This document shows, one piece after another, positions 1 to 7,724 of a stretch of DNA of 35,355 bases (the stretch's first letter is position 1; each line of letters opens with the position of its first letter). Both the position numbers and the translations under genes were made by a program. The notes under the pieces were generated by a model. That model worked only from the letters and a program-made list of their open reading frames with translations. It had not been told where the DNA came from and did not search any database. This DNA is from Paracoccaceae bacterium (GTDB lineage: Bacteria; Pseudomonadota; Alphaproteobacteria; Rhodobacterales; Rhodobacteraceae), in assembly GCA_030066905.1 (NCBI GenBank), contig JASJAR010000034.1:1-35355 (forward strand), in the 5' to 3' direction.

Positions 1-74
1 CCGCACAGCGCCTTACCCTACCGACCACCGGCACCAGAAAGCATCGTTCCAATGGACCAGAGGCCCACGATGCA

Positions 75-542
75 CTAACAATCAAACCCGACCACCCGAT
101 GGGGGCACGCCAGATGCAGAACGGCTTCGGCGGCCACCCGCGCAATCGCCTGTTTCTCGGCCACGTTCACCAGGCGGCGGTCTTCATGAAGCGGCTCGAC
201 CGTGAGCAGTTCCCGTCGACTGCGCACAAAGGCCAGCGCGAGGTCGATGCGGAACTCGGCCGCTCCCTTGTAGCCCAAGGACTGACAAAAGCGGATCAGT
301 GTCGGCTCCGAAGCCCCCAGCCGTTCGCAGGTTTCGCGGTTGTTCCCGCGAATGAAAGCCTCGGGGTCATTGAGAATGGCCTTGGCGATATCGCGAAACT
401 TCCGTGTCCCGCCGTCCACGAGAGCCTCGATCCGTGTGATCAGCGCGTAGGATGGATCGGTCGTGATTTTGTTAGCCAAGGTCAAAAAGAAACCTCGCTT
501 CTCCCCGATGTCGAGCATGACACGCAAAAAATACATGTTCAA
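75..542 (-). pseudogene. RpiR-family transcriptional regulator, truncated after the HTH domain
   Basis: The 155-residue product carries the N-terminal HTH domain of RpiR-type regulators of sugar catabolism: a block around residues 33-110 that includes NNRETCERLGASEPTLIRFC and SLGYKGAAEFR. RpiR proteins normally run to about 280 residues, with a C-terminal sugar-phosphate-binding SIS domain. Here the frame stops just as that domain should begin, after HRVVGFDC. The 74 bases left in the window downstream show no convincing SIS sequence in any frame, so the gene looks truncated or frameshifted, although it lies at the window edge. The longest frame begins at TTG 542; ATG 536 or ATG 518 are alternatives. 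It is divergent from the dehydrogenase at 615, and an inverted repeat overlaps its start. Without the SIS domain it could bind DNA but probably not sense a sugar phosphate. Confidence 0.6.
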
Positions 543-556
543 CTAAAACTGAACAT
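535..556. promoter_or_regulatory. Perfect inverted repeat ATGTTCA-N8-TGAACAT, candidate RpiR operator
   Basis: Two perfect 7-base arms (535-541 and 550-556) flank an 8-base AT-rich spacer. The site lies between the truncated RpiR gene and the divergent dehydrogenase gene and overlaps the TTG and ATG candidate starts of the regulator. Position and symmetry suggest an autoregulatory operator. This is inferred from geometry only. Confidence 0.4.
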
Positions 557-614
557 TTGCACGGCCGTCAAAAAAAGGCCATAACCGAGAGGTTCAAGGA
601 CCCGTCAGCGGAGC

Positions 615-1760
615 GTGGGAGTGAGGGTCGCAATCATCGGAATGGGCGCCCGCATGGCGACACTCGCGCCGAGATTTGCGGCCGCGAATGACGCCTTCCG
701 CGTCACAGCCGTCGCCGACCCCGCGCCGGCTCGCGTCAACGTTCTGACGGAGCTCGGCTTCGAGCCGGACATCTACCCCTCGGCGCAAGAGCTGCTGACG
801 GCGGCGTCGTTCGACCTTCTGATGATCGGGTCGGTGAACCGTCAGCACCTCGACCATCTTCGGCTCGCGCTTCAAAGCGACATACCTCACATCTTTGTCG
901 AGAAGCCGGTTGTCATCAGCGAAGCAGAAACGCTCGAACTGGCCCGGCTCGCGGCGCAGCACGATGGGCGGGGACGGCTTATCGTCGGGCTTGTCCTGCG
1001 GTACTCTCCGCTCTACCGGCTCCTGCGCGACGCGCAGTCAAAGGGACAGCTCGGCGAGATCATGTCGATCGAGGCCAGCGAGCATATAGCGCCCTATCAC
1101 GGGTCGTTCTTCATGCGCGACTGGCGGCGCGACAGCACGGTATCGGGCGGTTTTCTGCTGGAGAAGTGCTGCCACGACCTCGATCTCTACCAGGGGCTTC
1201 TGGGCTGCCGTCCGCTGCGAATTTCAAGCTTTGGGGGGCGCAAGAAGTTCCTGCCCGAAGAGCGCCCGGCGGTTGCCCCGGGCTGTCTTTCGGAGATGTC
1301 GCCGCGCTGGGGCGGGATCGACGATGCGTTTTCGGGTGCCGGCGACATCGTCGACCACCAATGCGCTCTGGCACAGTACGAGAACGGTGCGGTGATGGCC
1401 TTCCACACCAATCTCAACGTGGCCGACGAGTTCCGCCGCTTTGCCGTGATCGGCACCCGTGGCATGGCGGAGGGCGATTTCATCCGCGACTACTTCCGGG
1501 TGACCGATGCCGCCACAGGCACACGTTTGGTGGACATCCCCGAGGTCGCAAGCGGGTCGAACAAGGACCATTACGGTGCGGACGCGGCGATGGTCCGCGA
1601 TGTGCTGGACTTCATCGACGGCGGCCAGACCGGTTTGCCCCTGAGCTATATCGACGCGCTTGAAGCCGGTGTCACCGCACTCGCAATGGATCGCGCGCGG
1701 ATCAGCGGAAATGTCGTGGACCTGTCCGCCTTCTGGCGCGCGTTCGACGAGGTCGTGTAA
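615..1760 (+). CDS. Gfo/Idh/MocA-family NAD(P)-dependent oxidoreductase
   Basis: The 381-residue protein has the two-domain architecture of the glucose-fructose oxidoreductase / inositol dehydrogenase family. An N-terminal Rossmann fold starts with VAIIGMGARM (residues 5-14). The family EKPVV motif is at 96-100 (in FVEKPVVI), and the EKxxHDxD catalytic signature is at 183-190 (EKCCHDLD), so the active site looks intact. Such enzymes oxidise or reduce sugars, inositols or sugar acids in the cytoplasm. The start is GTG 615; GTG 621 is possible and would remove only two residues. The gene is divergent from the truncated RpiR gene and is followed 190 bases later by the GntR regulator. The substrate cannot be read from sequence. 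Confidence 0.88.
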   Translation: MGVRVAIIGMGARMATLAPRFAAANDAFRVTAVADPAPARVNVLTELGFEPDIYPSAQELLTAASFDLLMIGSVNRQHLDHLRLALQSDIPHIFVEKPVVISEAETLELARLAAQHDGRGRLIVGLVLRYSPLYRLLRDAQSKGQLGEIMSIEASEHIAPYHGSFFMRDWRRDSTVSGGFLLEKCCHDLDLYQGLLGCRPLRISSFGGRKKFLPEERPAVAPGCLSEMSPRWGGIDDAFSGAGDIVDHQCALAQYENGAVMAFHTNLNVADEFRRFAVIGTRGMAEGDFIRDYFRVTDAATGTRLVDIPEVASGSNKDHYGADAAMVRDVLDFIDGGQTGLPLSYIDALEAGVTALAMDRARISGNVVDLSAFWRAFDEVV

Positions 1761-1920
1761 CAGATCGCGTCCTGCGTCCTTCCCGAAGTGCGCAGGGCCG
1801 ACGGGCGTGTCCGGACGGCTCTGAACGAGAGCGTGGCCGCTCCGGAAGCCGTACGACATGGGGCTCGGTCCGGATTTCGGGAGGTGATGCCTTGGATTGG
1901 TTGAGATGCCGTACGAATTG

Positions 1921-1934
1921 TCATAACATTATGA
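1921..1934. promoter_or_regulatory. GntR operator candidate, TCATAA-CA-TTATGA
   Basis: A perfect inverted repeat with 6-base arms and a 2-base spacer ends 20 bases before the ATG of the GntR gene. Its core ATAACATTAT recurs at 2822-2833 and 18369-18380, in both cases upstream of metabolic genes. This suggests autoregulation and a small shared regulon. Confidence 0.6.
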
Positions 1935-1954
1935 GAGCAGCAGCCAGGTGAGTG

Positions 1955-2758
1955 ATGCAACCAGCTGAGAAAGAGCGGGGTGCGGCCTTATCGAACGTTC
2001 GGGCGCTCGATCGAAAAAGTGCGGTGCCGCTCTACCACCAGTTGTTTATCGAGCTCAGGCGGCGGCTTCTGTCGGGGGAATGGGCGCCGGGCGATCCGTT
2101 CATGGGGGATGCCGAGGTCGAGGAGGCCTATGGCGTGAGCCGCATCACCGTGCGCCAGGCCGTCGCTCAGCTTGTCGACGAGAATTACGTCATCCGATAC
2201 CGCGGCAGGGGCTCTTTCGTCGGCAATCTCCCGGGCAGGAGGGCGCAGACCAACCATCGCAGCGTTGCCGAAGAGATTGAAAGCATTGGCGGCGTTGCGA
2301 GCCACCGGCTATTGTTGGTCGACCGTCAACCGGTGTCCGACCTGACGGCGCAGCAGCTCGACATCGCCGTGGGTGACGAGGCGCAAATACTGGCGTTGCT
2401 GCATTGCAAGGACGATCTCCCGTTCTGTCTCGAAACCGTAATCCTCTCATCGGCCCGATATCCGCTGCTCTTCGAGCGGGTGGCTGCAGGCGAGGAAAAC
2501 CTGTCTCAGGCCTATGCGAGATACGGCATAGAGGTCGCGAAATGCGATCAGACGGTGAGCGCGGTCATGCTCTCCGAGGAGCGCCAGAACGAGCTCGGAT
2601 TGCCCAACGGCGTGCCGGCCCTCTTTGTGGAGCGTGTCGGTTATTCGGCGGACAAAAAGCCGCTGGAAGTCAGACGCCTTCACTACCGCTCGGACATCTA
2701 CGCGCTGCGTCAGGAAATCGTCTGGGGGTCTGCGAGCAGGCGGATCGTCAGCGTCTAG
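1955..2758 (+). CDS. GntR-family transcriptional regulator with UTRA effector domain (HutC subfamily)
   Basis: The protein has a winged-helix GntR domain at about residues 24-90 (PLYHQLFIELRRRLLSGEW, then the recognition helix region GVSRITVRQAV and the wing YRGRGSFV). A UTRA ligand-binding domain follows at about 105-255, including the typical ending in which the residues around VERVGYSADKKPLEVRRLHYR precede the last strand. At 267 residues it is full length for HutC-type regulators. ATG 1955 is preferred; a GTG lies one codon upstream at 1952. An inverted repeat lies just upstream, and similar sites precede the genes at 2918 and 18351, so it probably controls itself and those genes. The ligand is unknown; UTRA domains often bind sugar phosphates, histidine derivatives or similar small molecules. 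Confidence 0.9.
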   Translation: MQPAEKERGAALSNVRALDRKSAVPLYHQLFIELRRRLLSGEWAPGDPFMGDAEVEEAYGVSRITVRQAVAQLVDENYVIRYRGRGSFVGNLPGRRAQTNHRSVAEEIESIGGVASHRLLLVDRQPVSDLTAQQLDIAVGDEAQILALLHCKDDLPFCLETVILSSARYPLLFERVAAGEENLSQAYARYGIEVAKCDQTVSAVMLSEERQNELGLPNGVPALFVERVGYSADKKPLEVRRLHYRSDIYALRQEIVWGSASRRIVSV

Positions 2759-2819
2759 CGACCCTCTGATCGCAGCCGCCGCGGGCTCGAGACGTCGTTA
2801 CCGCATCCGTCGGAAATAG

Positions 2820-2835
2820 GTTATAACAATATAAC
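2820..2835. promoter_or_regulatory. GntR operator candidate, GTTATA-ACAA-TATAAC
   Basis: This inverted repeat lies about 80 bases before the ATG of the unrecognised gene at 2918. Its core TATAACAATATA (2822-2833) differs by one base from the TATAACATTATA site at 18369-18380 and closely matches the GntR autoregulatory site at 1921-1934. Confidence 0.55.
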
Positions 2836-2917
2836 GTTAACAGGGGGCTTTGCCGGACAATCCGACCAACCGGTGGGAGGATTGTGCCGGCGGCGCAAAT
2901 CCGGAGGCGGAAAACGG

Positions 2918-3952
2918 ATGACGGAAAAGACCGCGGGCGACCGCCATGTCACCGACAAGATCGCTTCTGCCCGCATCGATGTCTGGAACGAGCATCGCCT
3001 CGTCGCGGGGGGCTCGGGCGGCGGGTTGAGGTTTTTCAATGTGCTCGGCCGCCTCGCTTCGGTTGACGCGCTGCTTTCGCTGGGCTGGGAAACCGCCGAG
3101 GGTCGGGGCGGGGAACTGCGCTCGTTGAATGTCGGACCCGATGGGGCACGGCTCGCCGACCCCGGGGATTTCAACATCGAGATACCGGTTGAAGATATCG
3201 CGCCGGAGGGGCTGGCCATCCGCATCGTTGCAGAGTTCGCCGATATCGGCAGGGTCATCAAACGGGTGGAGATCCGCAGGCAGCCGAACGCAACGCCGCT
3301 GCCGTTCGCGACCGAACTCGGTCCCGAGGCCATCGGCAATTCTGTCAGCGTTATCGACGGTCTTTGGAGCGGGCAGGGCGGTGGGCTGCGCATCGCCTCA
3401 CCCTATTACGACCGCGTGCTCGCCATCGGCGATCCCGACTGGAAGGATTATTCGGTGCTCGCCGAGGTCAGCATTCACGGCTGGCGGCGCCCGGTGGAGG
3501 GGACCGATCTCGGCGCGAATGTCGTCCATGTCGCGGTGGCGCCGAACTGGCGCGGGCAGACACCCGACGGGCACCAGCCCGCCCGGCAATGGTATCCTCT
3601 GGGCGTGACCTGCGAATTCCATGTCCAGGATTTTGAGACGCGCCGCTTCGGGTTTCGGATGCTCGACCCGGGCGAGGTGCCAGGCGATCCGGCGAAGTCC
3701 TTCAAGGTGCCCCGGGATGCCCGGCTCTCTATTCGTGCCGGGGCCTGGGCGGCCGGCGGGGACAGGACGCTTTATGCCTGCCGCGCGTGGCCGGCCGGTG
3801 CGCCGGAGCCTGAGGCTTGGGACCTCGTTCATCTGAAGCCGGACGACACCAACCCCACCGGCGGGGTCCTCCTCATCGCCCATTACACGGACGCGACCTT
3901 CCACCGGGTGCAGGTGGAACAGACCGCGCGCCCGGCGCTGCCGGAGGAGTGA
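2918..3952 (+). CDS. Unrecognised cytoplasmic protein, possibly with a LamG-like beta-sandwich
   Basis: The 344-residue product begins MTEKTAGDRHVTDKI, chosen because GGAGG lies 10 bases upstream. A longer GTG frame from 2873 gives an unlikely basic leader. I see no signal peptide or membrane segment. I do not recognise a named family. The middle part (PYYDRVLAIGDPDWKDYSVL, then VSIHGW) resembles the start of concanavalin/LamG-type jelly-roll domains found in some carbohydrate-active proteins, and the protein is rich in Trp, Asp and Gly. This resemblance is weak and is not enough to assign a function. The gene follows the GntR regulator and has a candidate operator of that regulator in its promoter, so it is probably co-regulated with the dehydrogenase at 17134-18351. 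Confidence 0.75.
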   Translation: MTEKTAGDRHVTDKIASARIDVWNEHRLVAGGSGGGLRFFNVLGRLASVDALLSLGWETAEGRGGELRSLNVGPDGARLADPGDFNIEIPVEDIAPEGLAIRIVAEFADIGRVIKRVEIRRQPNATPLPFATELGPEAIGNSVSVIDGLWSGQGGGLRIASPYYDRVLAIGDPDWKDYSVLAEVSIHGWRRPVEGTDLGANVVHVAVAPNWRGQTPDGHQPARQWYPLGVTCEFHVQDFETRRFGFRMLDPGEVPGDPAKSFKVPRDARLSIRAGAWAAGGDRTLYACRAWPAGAPEPEAWDLVHLKPDDTNPTGGVLLIAHYTDATFHRVQVEQTARPALPEE

Positions 3953-4116
3953 GCGGCTTTGGCCTTGGGCAGATGTAGCGCACGGCGCATCAAGCCGCAC
4001 CATCGCCGGACCGGTGGGGCGGCCCGGCGATGGCGCGGCAGCCTAGCGGCCTTGTCCCGCGCCAGCGCGCGGCATGAAGGTCCCCCTCAGCCCGATAGCA
4101 ACCCACGCCGCGGACA

Positions 4117-4211
4117 TGATCCGGGGGCCCGATCACCCGGAGTGCCAAGCCTATCGAGGTCCCCCCGGATCGTGTCCGGGGCAGGCAGGGTCAAGCCCGG
4201 GACGCGGGGGA
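4117..4211. repeat. Dispersed intergenic repeat, copy 1
   Basis: It shares TGCCAAGCCTATCG and AGCCCGGGACGC with copy 2 at 16928-17001; the left flanks also align loosely. Between the two shared blocks it has extra sequence that forms a 7-base stem CCCCGGA/TCCGGGG (4163-4181, loop TCGTG). Both copies lie between convergent or 3' gene ends, which fits a REP-like extragenic element or a transcription-ending hairpin. Confidence 0.6.
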
Positions 4212-4447
4212 GGCATGGCCATCGGAACGGCCAAACGAACGCCGGCCCCAGGGCGATACGGGCGCCTCGGTCGGACAGAAGGGAGCAGACCCGGCAGCCC
4301 AGGCCAACGCCTTTTGCCGCCGGCCCGGGGTTTCCCGGGGGCGGTCTGGCGCTGCCGTTATGGCGGTAGGAGATGGTCGGGTCCCATGAAGCAGTGGATC
4401 CACTGTCACCGGGTACCGCTCCGGACCGGATTTCACCCGAGACCGGA

Positions 4448-4463
4448 ACGGCCCGAGGGCCGT
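4448..4463. terminator. GC-rich hairpin, possible bidirectional terminator
   Basis: A perfect 7-base stem ACGGCCC/GGGCCGT with a 2-base centre lies in the gap between convergent genes. There is no T-run, so intrinsic termination is uncertain. Confidence 0.25.
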
Positions 4464-4601
4464 CTGGCGATGCGCATCGCGGGAGAGGTTATCGCCCCAA
4501 AAGGTTGACGTGGGGTAGGACCACCGTGCGGTGGGTGCGGCAGCGCATGACCCGGTCGGTTGGACAGCGCGGGCGGTCCTCCTTTTCTGGCGGCCCGACC
4601 G

Positions 4602-5429
4602 TCACATCTTGACCGCACCCCCGGCGAAACCGGCCGAGATTTTGTCGCGGAAAAAGAGGTAGATGAGGATGACAGGGATCGTCGCCAGCACCATGCCGGC
4701 CATCATGCCGGGGTAGTTCACCGAGTACTGCCCCGCGAAGGTGCGAAGCCAGAGCGTCAGCGGACGGAACTCCTCGTTGCGCACCAGCGTCACCGCGAAG
4801 GCGAACTCGTTCCAGGCGGCGATGAAGCTTAGGAGCGCCACCGTGGAGACCGCCGGGCGGCAAATCGGGAAGATCACCACCCACATCAGGGTGAAAAGCC
4901 CCGCCCCGTCCATATGGGCGGCCTCGTCGATCTCGACCGAGATCTCGCGGATGTAGCTTTCCATGATGACGACCGCGATGGAGAGGCCGAAGGCGACGTA
5001 AGGCAAAAGGAGGGTGAACTGGTTGTCGTACATCCCGATCCCCCGGTATTGCAGAAAGATCGGCACCAGAAGCGACGGGATGGGGATGACGAGGCCCGCC
5101 ACGAAGAGCCCGTAGATGGCTTTGCGGCCGCGGAAGTCGAAGCGGGCGAGGAAATAGCCGACGACGAAGGAGAAGAGCACAATCAGCACCGTCGAGGCGA
5201 TGGTGTAGAAGAGGCTGTTCCTCAGCGCCACGAAGAAGGCCCGGTCGTCGAGGATCTCGCGGTAGGAGGCGAGGGTGGGGTCGGCGGGCAGGGAGAAGTT
5301 GTTCAGGAGGAACTCGGGCGCGGTCTTGAGCGAGTTGTACCCAATCCAGATCACCGGGAAGACCGCAGAGATCGCGAGAAGCAGAAGGGCGCTGTTGACG
5401 ACGATGCGGGTGAGACCGGTCTTAGGCAT
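4602..5429 (-). CDS. Carbohydrate ABC transporter permease, MalG type
   Basis: This 275-residue inner-membrane protein has about six hydrophobic segments. The first follows a short basic N-terminus (NSALLLLAISAVFPVIWIG); others include LVIPIPSLLVPIF. The cytoplasmic EAA loop reads EIDEAAHMDGAG and is followed by FPICRP, the coupling site for the ATPase and typical of MalG/LacG-type permeases of the CUT1 sugar family. It is the last gene of a four-gene minus-strand importer unit (ATPase, binding protein, MalF-type, MalG-type). Its ATG at 5429 overlaps the end of the MalF-type gene by 8 bases, which indicates translational coupling. The substrate is probably a sugar or glycoside linked to the LacI-controlled operon upstream. 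Confidence 0.92.
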   Translation of the reverse strand: MPKTGLTRIVVNSALLLLAISAVFPVIWIGYNSLKTAPEFLLNNFSLPADPTLASYREILDDRAFFVALRNSLFYTIASTVLIVLFSFVVGYFLARFDFRGRKAIYGLFVAGLVIPIPSLLVPIFLQYRGIGMYDNQFTLLLPYVAFGLSIAVVIMESYIREISVEIDEAAHMDGAGLFTLMWVVIFPICRPAVSTVALLSFIAAWNEFAFAVTLVRNEEFRPLTLWLRTFAGQYSVNYPGMMAGMVLATIPVILIYLFFRDKISAGFAGGAVKM

Positions 5430-6321
5430 CGGTCTCTCCGCTCGAACGCACCGTCAGCCGGTTGATGATCCAAAGGCACGCCAGCACCGTGACGAGCGAC
5501 AGCACCGTGATGGTGATCGCAATCGTCGCCCCATAGCCGAACTGGGCGCGGCGGAAGGAGACGTCGTAGGCGAATTGCGCGACCACGGTCGAGGCGAGGC
5601 CGGGGCCGCCGCCGGTCATGACGAGGGGGTGTTCGAAGATCTTGAGGCCGCCTGAGAGGGCCAGCACCATGGCGACCGCCACGGTGCGCGACATCTGCGG
5701 GAGCACGACGAGGACGGCGGTCTGGAAGAACGACGCGCCGTCGACATCGGCGGCTTCGAGGGTCTCGGGGTTGATCGCCGAGAGACCGGCGAGAAAGATC
5801 ACGACAAAGAGCCCGATATATTGCCAGACGAGCACCGCCGTCAGTGAGTAGATCACGATCTCGGGGTCGTCGAGCCAGCGCTGTTGCCAGGCCTCAAGCC
5901 CGAGAACGGCGAGCGTCGAGTTCAAAAGCCCGCTGTCGAGGTTGAAGACGAGAATCCAGACGAAGCTCGTCACGACCGGCGAGATCACCACCGGCAGAAA
6001 GACCGCCGTGCGGACGAACTTCTCCGCCCAGATGTCCTTTCGGTTCATCAACACGGCGATGAAGAAGGCGGGCATGACCTGAAAGAAGATCGCAAGCCCG
6101 GTGATGGTGACGTTGTTGCCGAGGACGAACCAGAGGTCGCCGTCGCCCGCCATGCGGGCGTAATTCGCGACACCGGCCCACTCCATCTGGAAGTTCCGCA
6201 TCTCGTGGAAGCTGAACCAGATGCCGACGACGACGGGGACGACGACGATGAAGCCGTAGACCAGCACCGAGGGCGCGAGCAGCGCCCAGAGGGAGCGGCG
6301 GGTGGGTTGGAAGGCTTGCAT
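5422..6321 (-). CDS. Carbohydrate ABC transporter permease, MalF type
   Basis: This multi-pass permease starts MQAFQPTRRSLWALLAPSVL, and its first membrane segment begins directly after the basic RR. The EAA loop reads TLEAADVDGASFFQ and is followed by VLPQMS, as in CUT1 sugar permeases. ATG 6321 is preferred and gives 299 residues; a GTG-initiated frame from 6375 would add 18 residues of low-complexity leader. It forms a heterodimeric channel with the MalG-type protein, and the two genes overlap by 8 bases. The preceding gene is the solute-binding protein, which ends at 6377. Confidence 0.9.
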   Translation of the reverse strand: MQAFQPTRRSLWALLAPSVLVYGFIVVVPVVVGIWFSFHEMRNFQMEWAGVANYARMAGDGDLWFVLGNNVTITGLAIFFQVMPAFFIAVLMNRKDIWAEKFVRTAVFLPVVISPVVTSFVWILVFNLDSGLLNSTLAVLGLEAWQQRWLDDPEIVIYSLTAVLVWQYIGLFVVIFLAGLSAINPETLEAADVDGASFFQTAVLVVLPQMSRTVAVAMVLALSGGLKIFEHPLVMTGGGPGLASTVVAQFAYDVSFRRAQFGYGATIAITITVLSLVTVLACLWIINRLTVRSSGETDA

Positions 6322-6376
6322 TGTTGTCTCGCTTGCGACGGCGCCGCCCCGAGACGGAGCGGCGCCTTGGCGCACG

Positions 6377-7693
6377 TCAGAGCGCGCGTTCGTATTCTTC
6401 CTGAAGCTTCTCGGCGAGCGCTTCGGGGGTCACGGAATCGGTCATCAGGTCCTGAAGCCCCTTGCCAAGGACATCGAACACCCCGCCCGGCAGCGGCAGC
6501 ACGAAGATCGGCACGAGGGTGAGCTCGCCGCTGCCGACCTGGTTGGAGAGCTCGGCAAGCATTGCCGGCACCTCGATCCCGTCGGTGCTTTGAAGCGACG
6601 AGGATGGCATCAGCCCGTTTTCGAGCCGCGCCCGGCCCGCGACCTCGCCGGTGAGCGCCGCGATCAGCCCCTCGGCGGCGGCCGCCGCCTCGCCGTCGAG
6701 ATCGGCATTGGCCGCCCAGAGCCAGCCCGAGCCGCCGGAGACGGCGTTGGGCGCGCCGGCCCCACCCGGGACAGAGGGCCAGATCGCCATGCCGACGTTG
6801 TCGAGAAGCTCCGGCGAGGCGCCGTCGATGATCGGCTGGATCGCCCAGTTGCCTTCGATGAACATCGCCGCTTCTTCGTTCAGAAACAGCGCCTTCTGCT
6901 GGTCGTTGTCGAGGCTGTTGGCATCGGCGTTAAAGGCGCCGACATCGGACAATTGCTCGAAAAGGGCCAGCGAGGCGACGAATTCGGGGTCGGTGAACTT
7001 CGCCTCGTTGGCCAGAAGCCGGTCGTACCAGTCGCTGCCCGTGGCGCGGTTCGCCAGGGTGCTGAAGAGCGGGTCGGCGGCGACCCAGGCGGCCTTGTTG
7101 CCGAGGGCGATGGGGGTGACGTCCTTTTCATTGAGCGCGTCGATGAGGGAGAGAAGCCCCTCCCAAGTGTCGGGGAAGCTTTCATAGCCTGCTGCCTCCA
7201 GCATCGCCGAATTGTAGAAGATCACATGGGTGACGATCTGGAAGGCGGGGATGGCGTAGGTCTCGCCATCGACCACGCCTTCGGCGACGAGCGTGTCGGT
7301 GAGCGCCTCGCCCCATTGGGCGTTGGTCTCCATCGCGCCGTCGAGATCGCGCAGAAGCCCCGCCCGGGCGGCCGACGGAATGTCGGTACGGTTGACGGCG
7401 AAGACGTCGACAAGCGCGCCCGAGGCCGCGCTCACCTTGAACTGGGCGAGGTATTCGTCGTGGCTGAGGACCTCCTCCACGACCTCAACATCGGGGAACT
7501 CGGCGGCGAAGGCGTCGAGCGCGGCGGCGATGACTTTGCCGTCGGGGCTGGCGTCGTCCCACAGATGGCCGAAGCGGAGCGTGATGTCCTGGGCCGAAGC
7601 CGTGGTTGCGGCAAGGCTGATCGCGAGGCCGGCGGCGAGGGTCTTGGCCCCGCCGAGGGCTTTCGGTGTCAGATCGGAAATCCTGTCGAGCAT
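6377..7693 (-). CDS. Extracellular sugar-binding protein of an ABC importer (family 1)
   Basis: The 438-residue periplasmic protein has an N-terminal signal sequence (residues 1-34, hydrophobic core TLAAGLAISLAATTASA, probable cleavage after ASA). The mature start is QDITLRFGHLWDD. The body has family-1 solute-binding features such as AIPAFQIVTHVIFYNSAMLEAAG, TWEGLLSLIDAL and AAMFIEGNWAI. ATG 7693 is chosen because AGGGGAG lies just upstream and the signal peptide begins there; the open frame extends further without support. It delivers substrate to the MalF/MalG-type permeases encoded downstream. The pocket specificity cannot be read from sequence. Confidence 0.93.
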   Translation of the reverse strand: MLDRISDLTPKALGGAKTLAAGLAISLAATTASAQDITLRFGHLWDDASPDGKVIAAALDAFAAEFPDVEVVEEVLSHDEYLAQFKVSAASGALVDVFAVNRTDIPSAARAGLLRDLDGAMETNAQWGEALTDTLVAEGVVDGETYAIPAFQIVTHVIFYNSAMLEAAGYESFPDTWEGLLSLIDALNEKDVTPIALGNKAAWVAADPLFSTLANRATGSDWYDRLLANEAKFTDPEFVASLALFEQLSDVGAFNADANSLDNDQQKALFLNEEAAMFIEGNWAIQPIIDGASPELLDNVGMAIWPSVPGGAGAPNAVSGGSGWLWAANADLDGEAAAAAEGLIAALTGEVAGRARLENGLMPSSSLQSTDGIEVPAMLAELSNQVGSGELTLVPIFVLPLPGGVFDVLGKGLQDLMTDSVTPEALAEKLQEEYERAL

Positions 7694-7724
7694 GTTGGTC
7701 TCCCCTTGGTTGGTGTAGTTGCGG

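Larger units (their letters stand above)
3953..4601. other. 649-base noncoding gap between convergent genes
   Basis: This GC-rich stretch separates the plus-strand gene ending at 3952 from the minus-strand ABC permease ending at 4602. Short open frames exist on both strands but have no recognisable products. It contains one copy of a dispersed repeat (about 4117-4211) and an ACGGCCC/GGGCCGT stem (4448-4463). No other feature is supported. Confidence 0.6.

Noticed and set aside
563..580. GGCC...GGCC pair around an A-run as a terminator
   Set aside because: It lies between divergent starts, the 4-base arms are self-palindromic, and the loop is the A-run itself, so it is not a convincing terminator.
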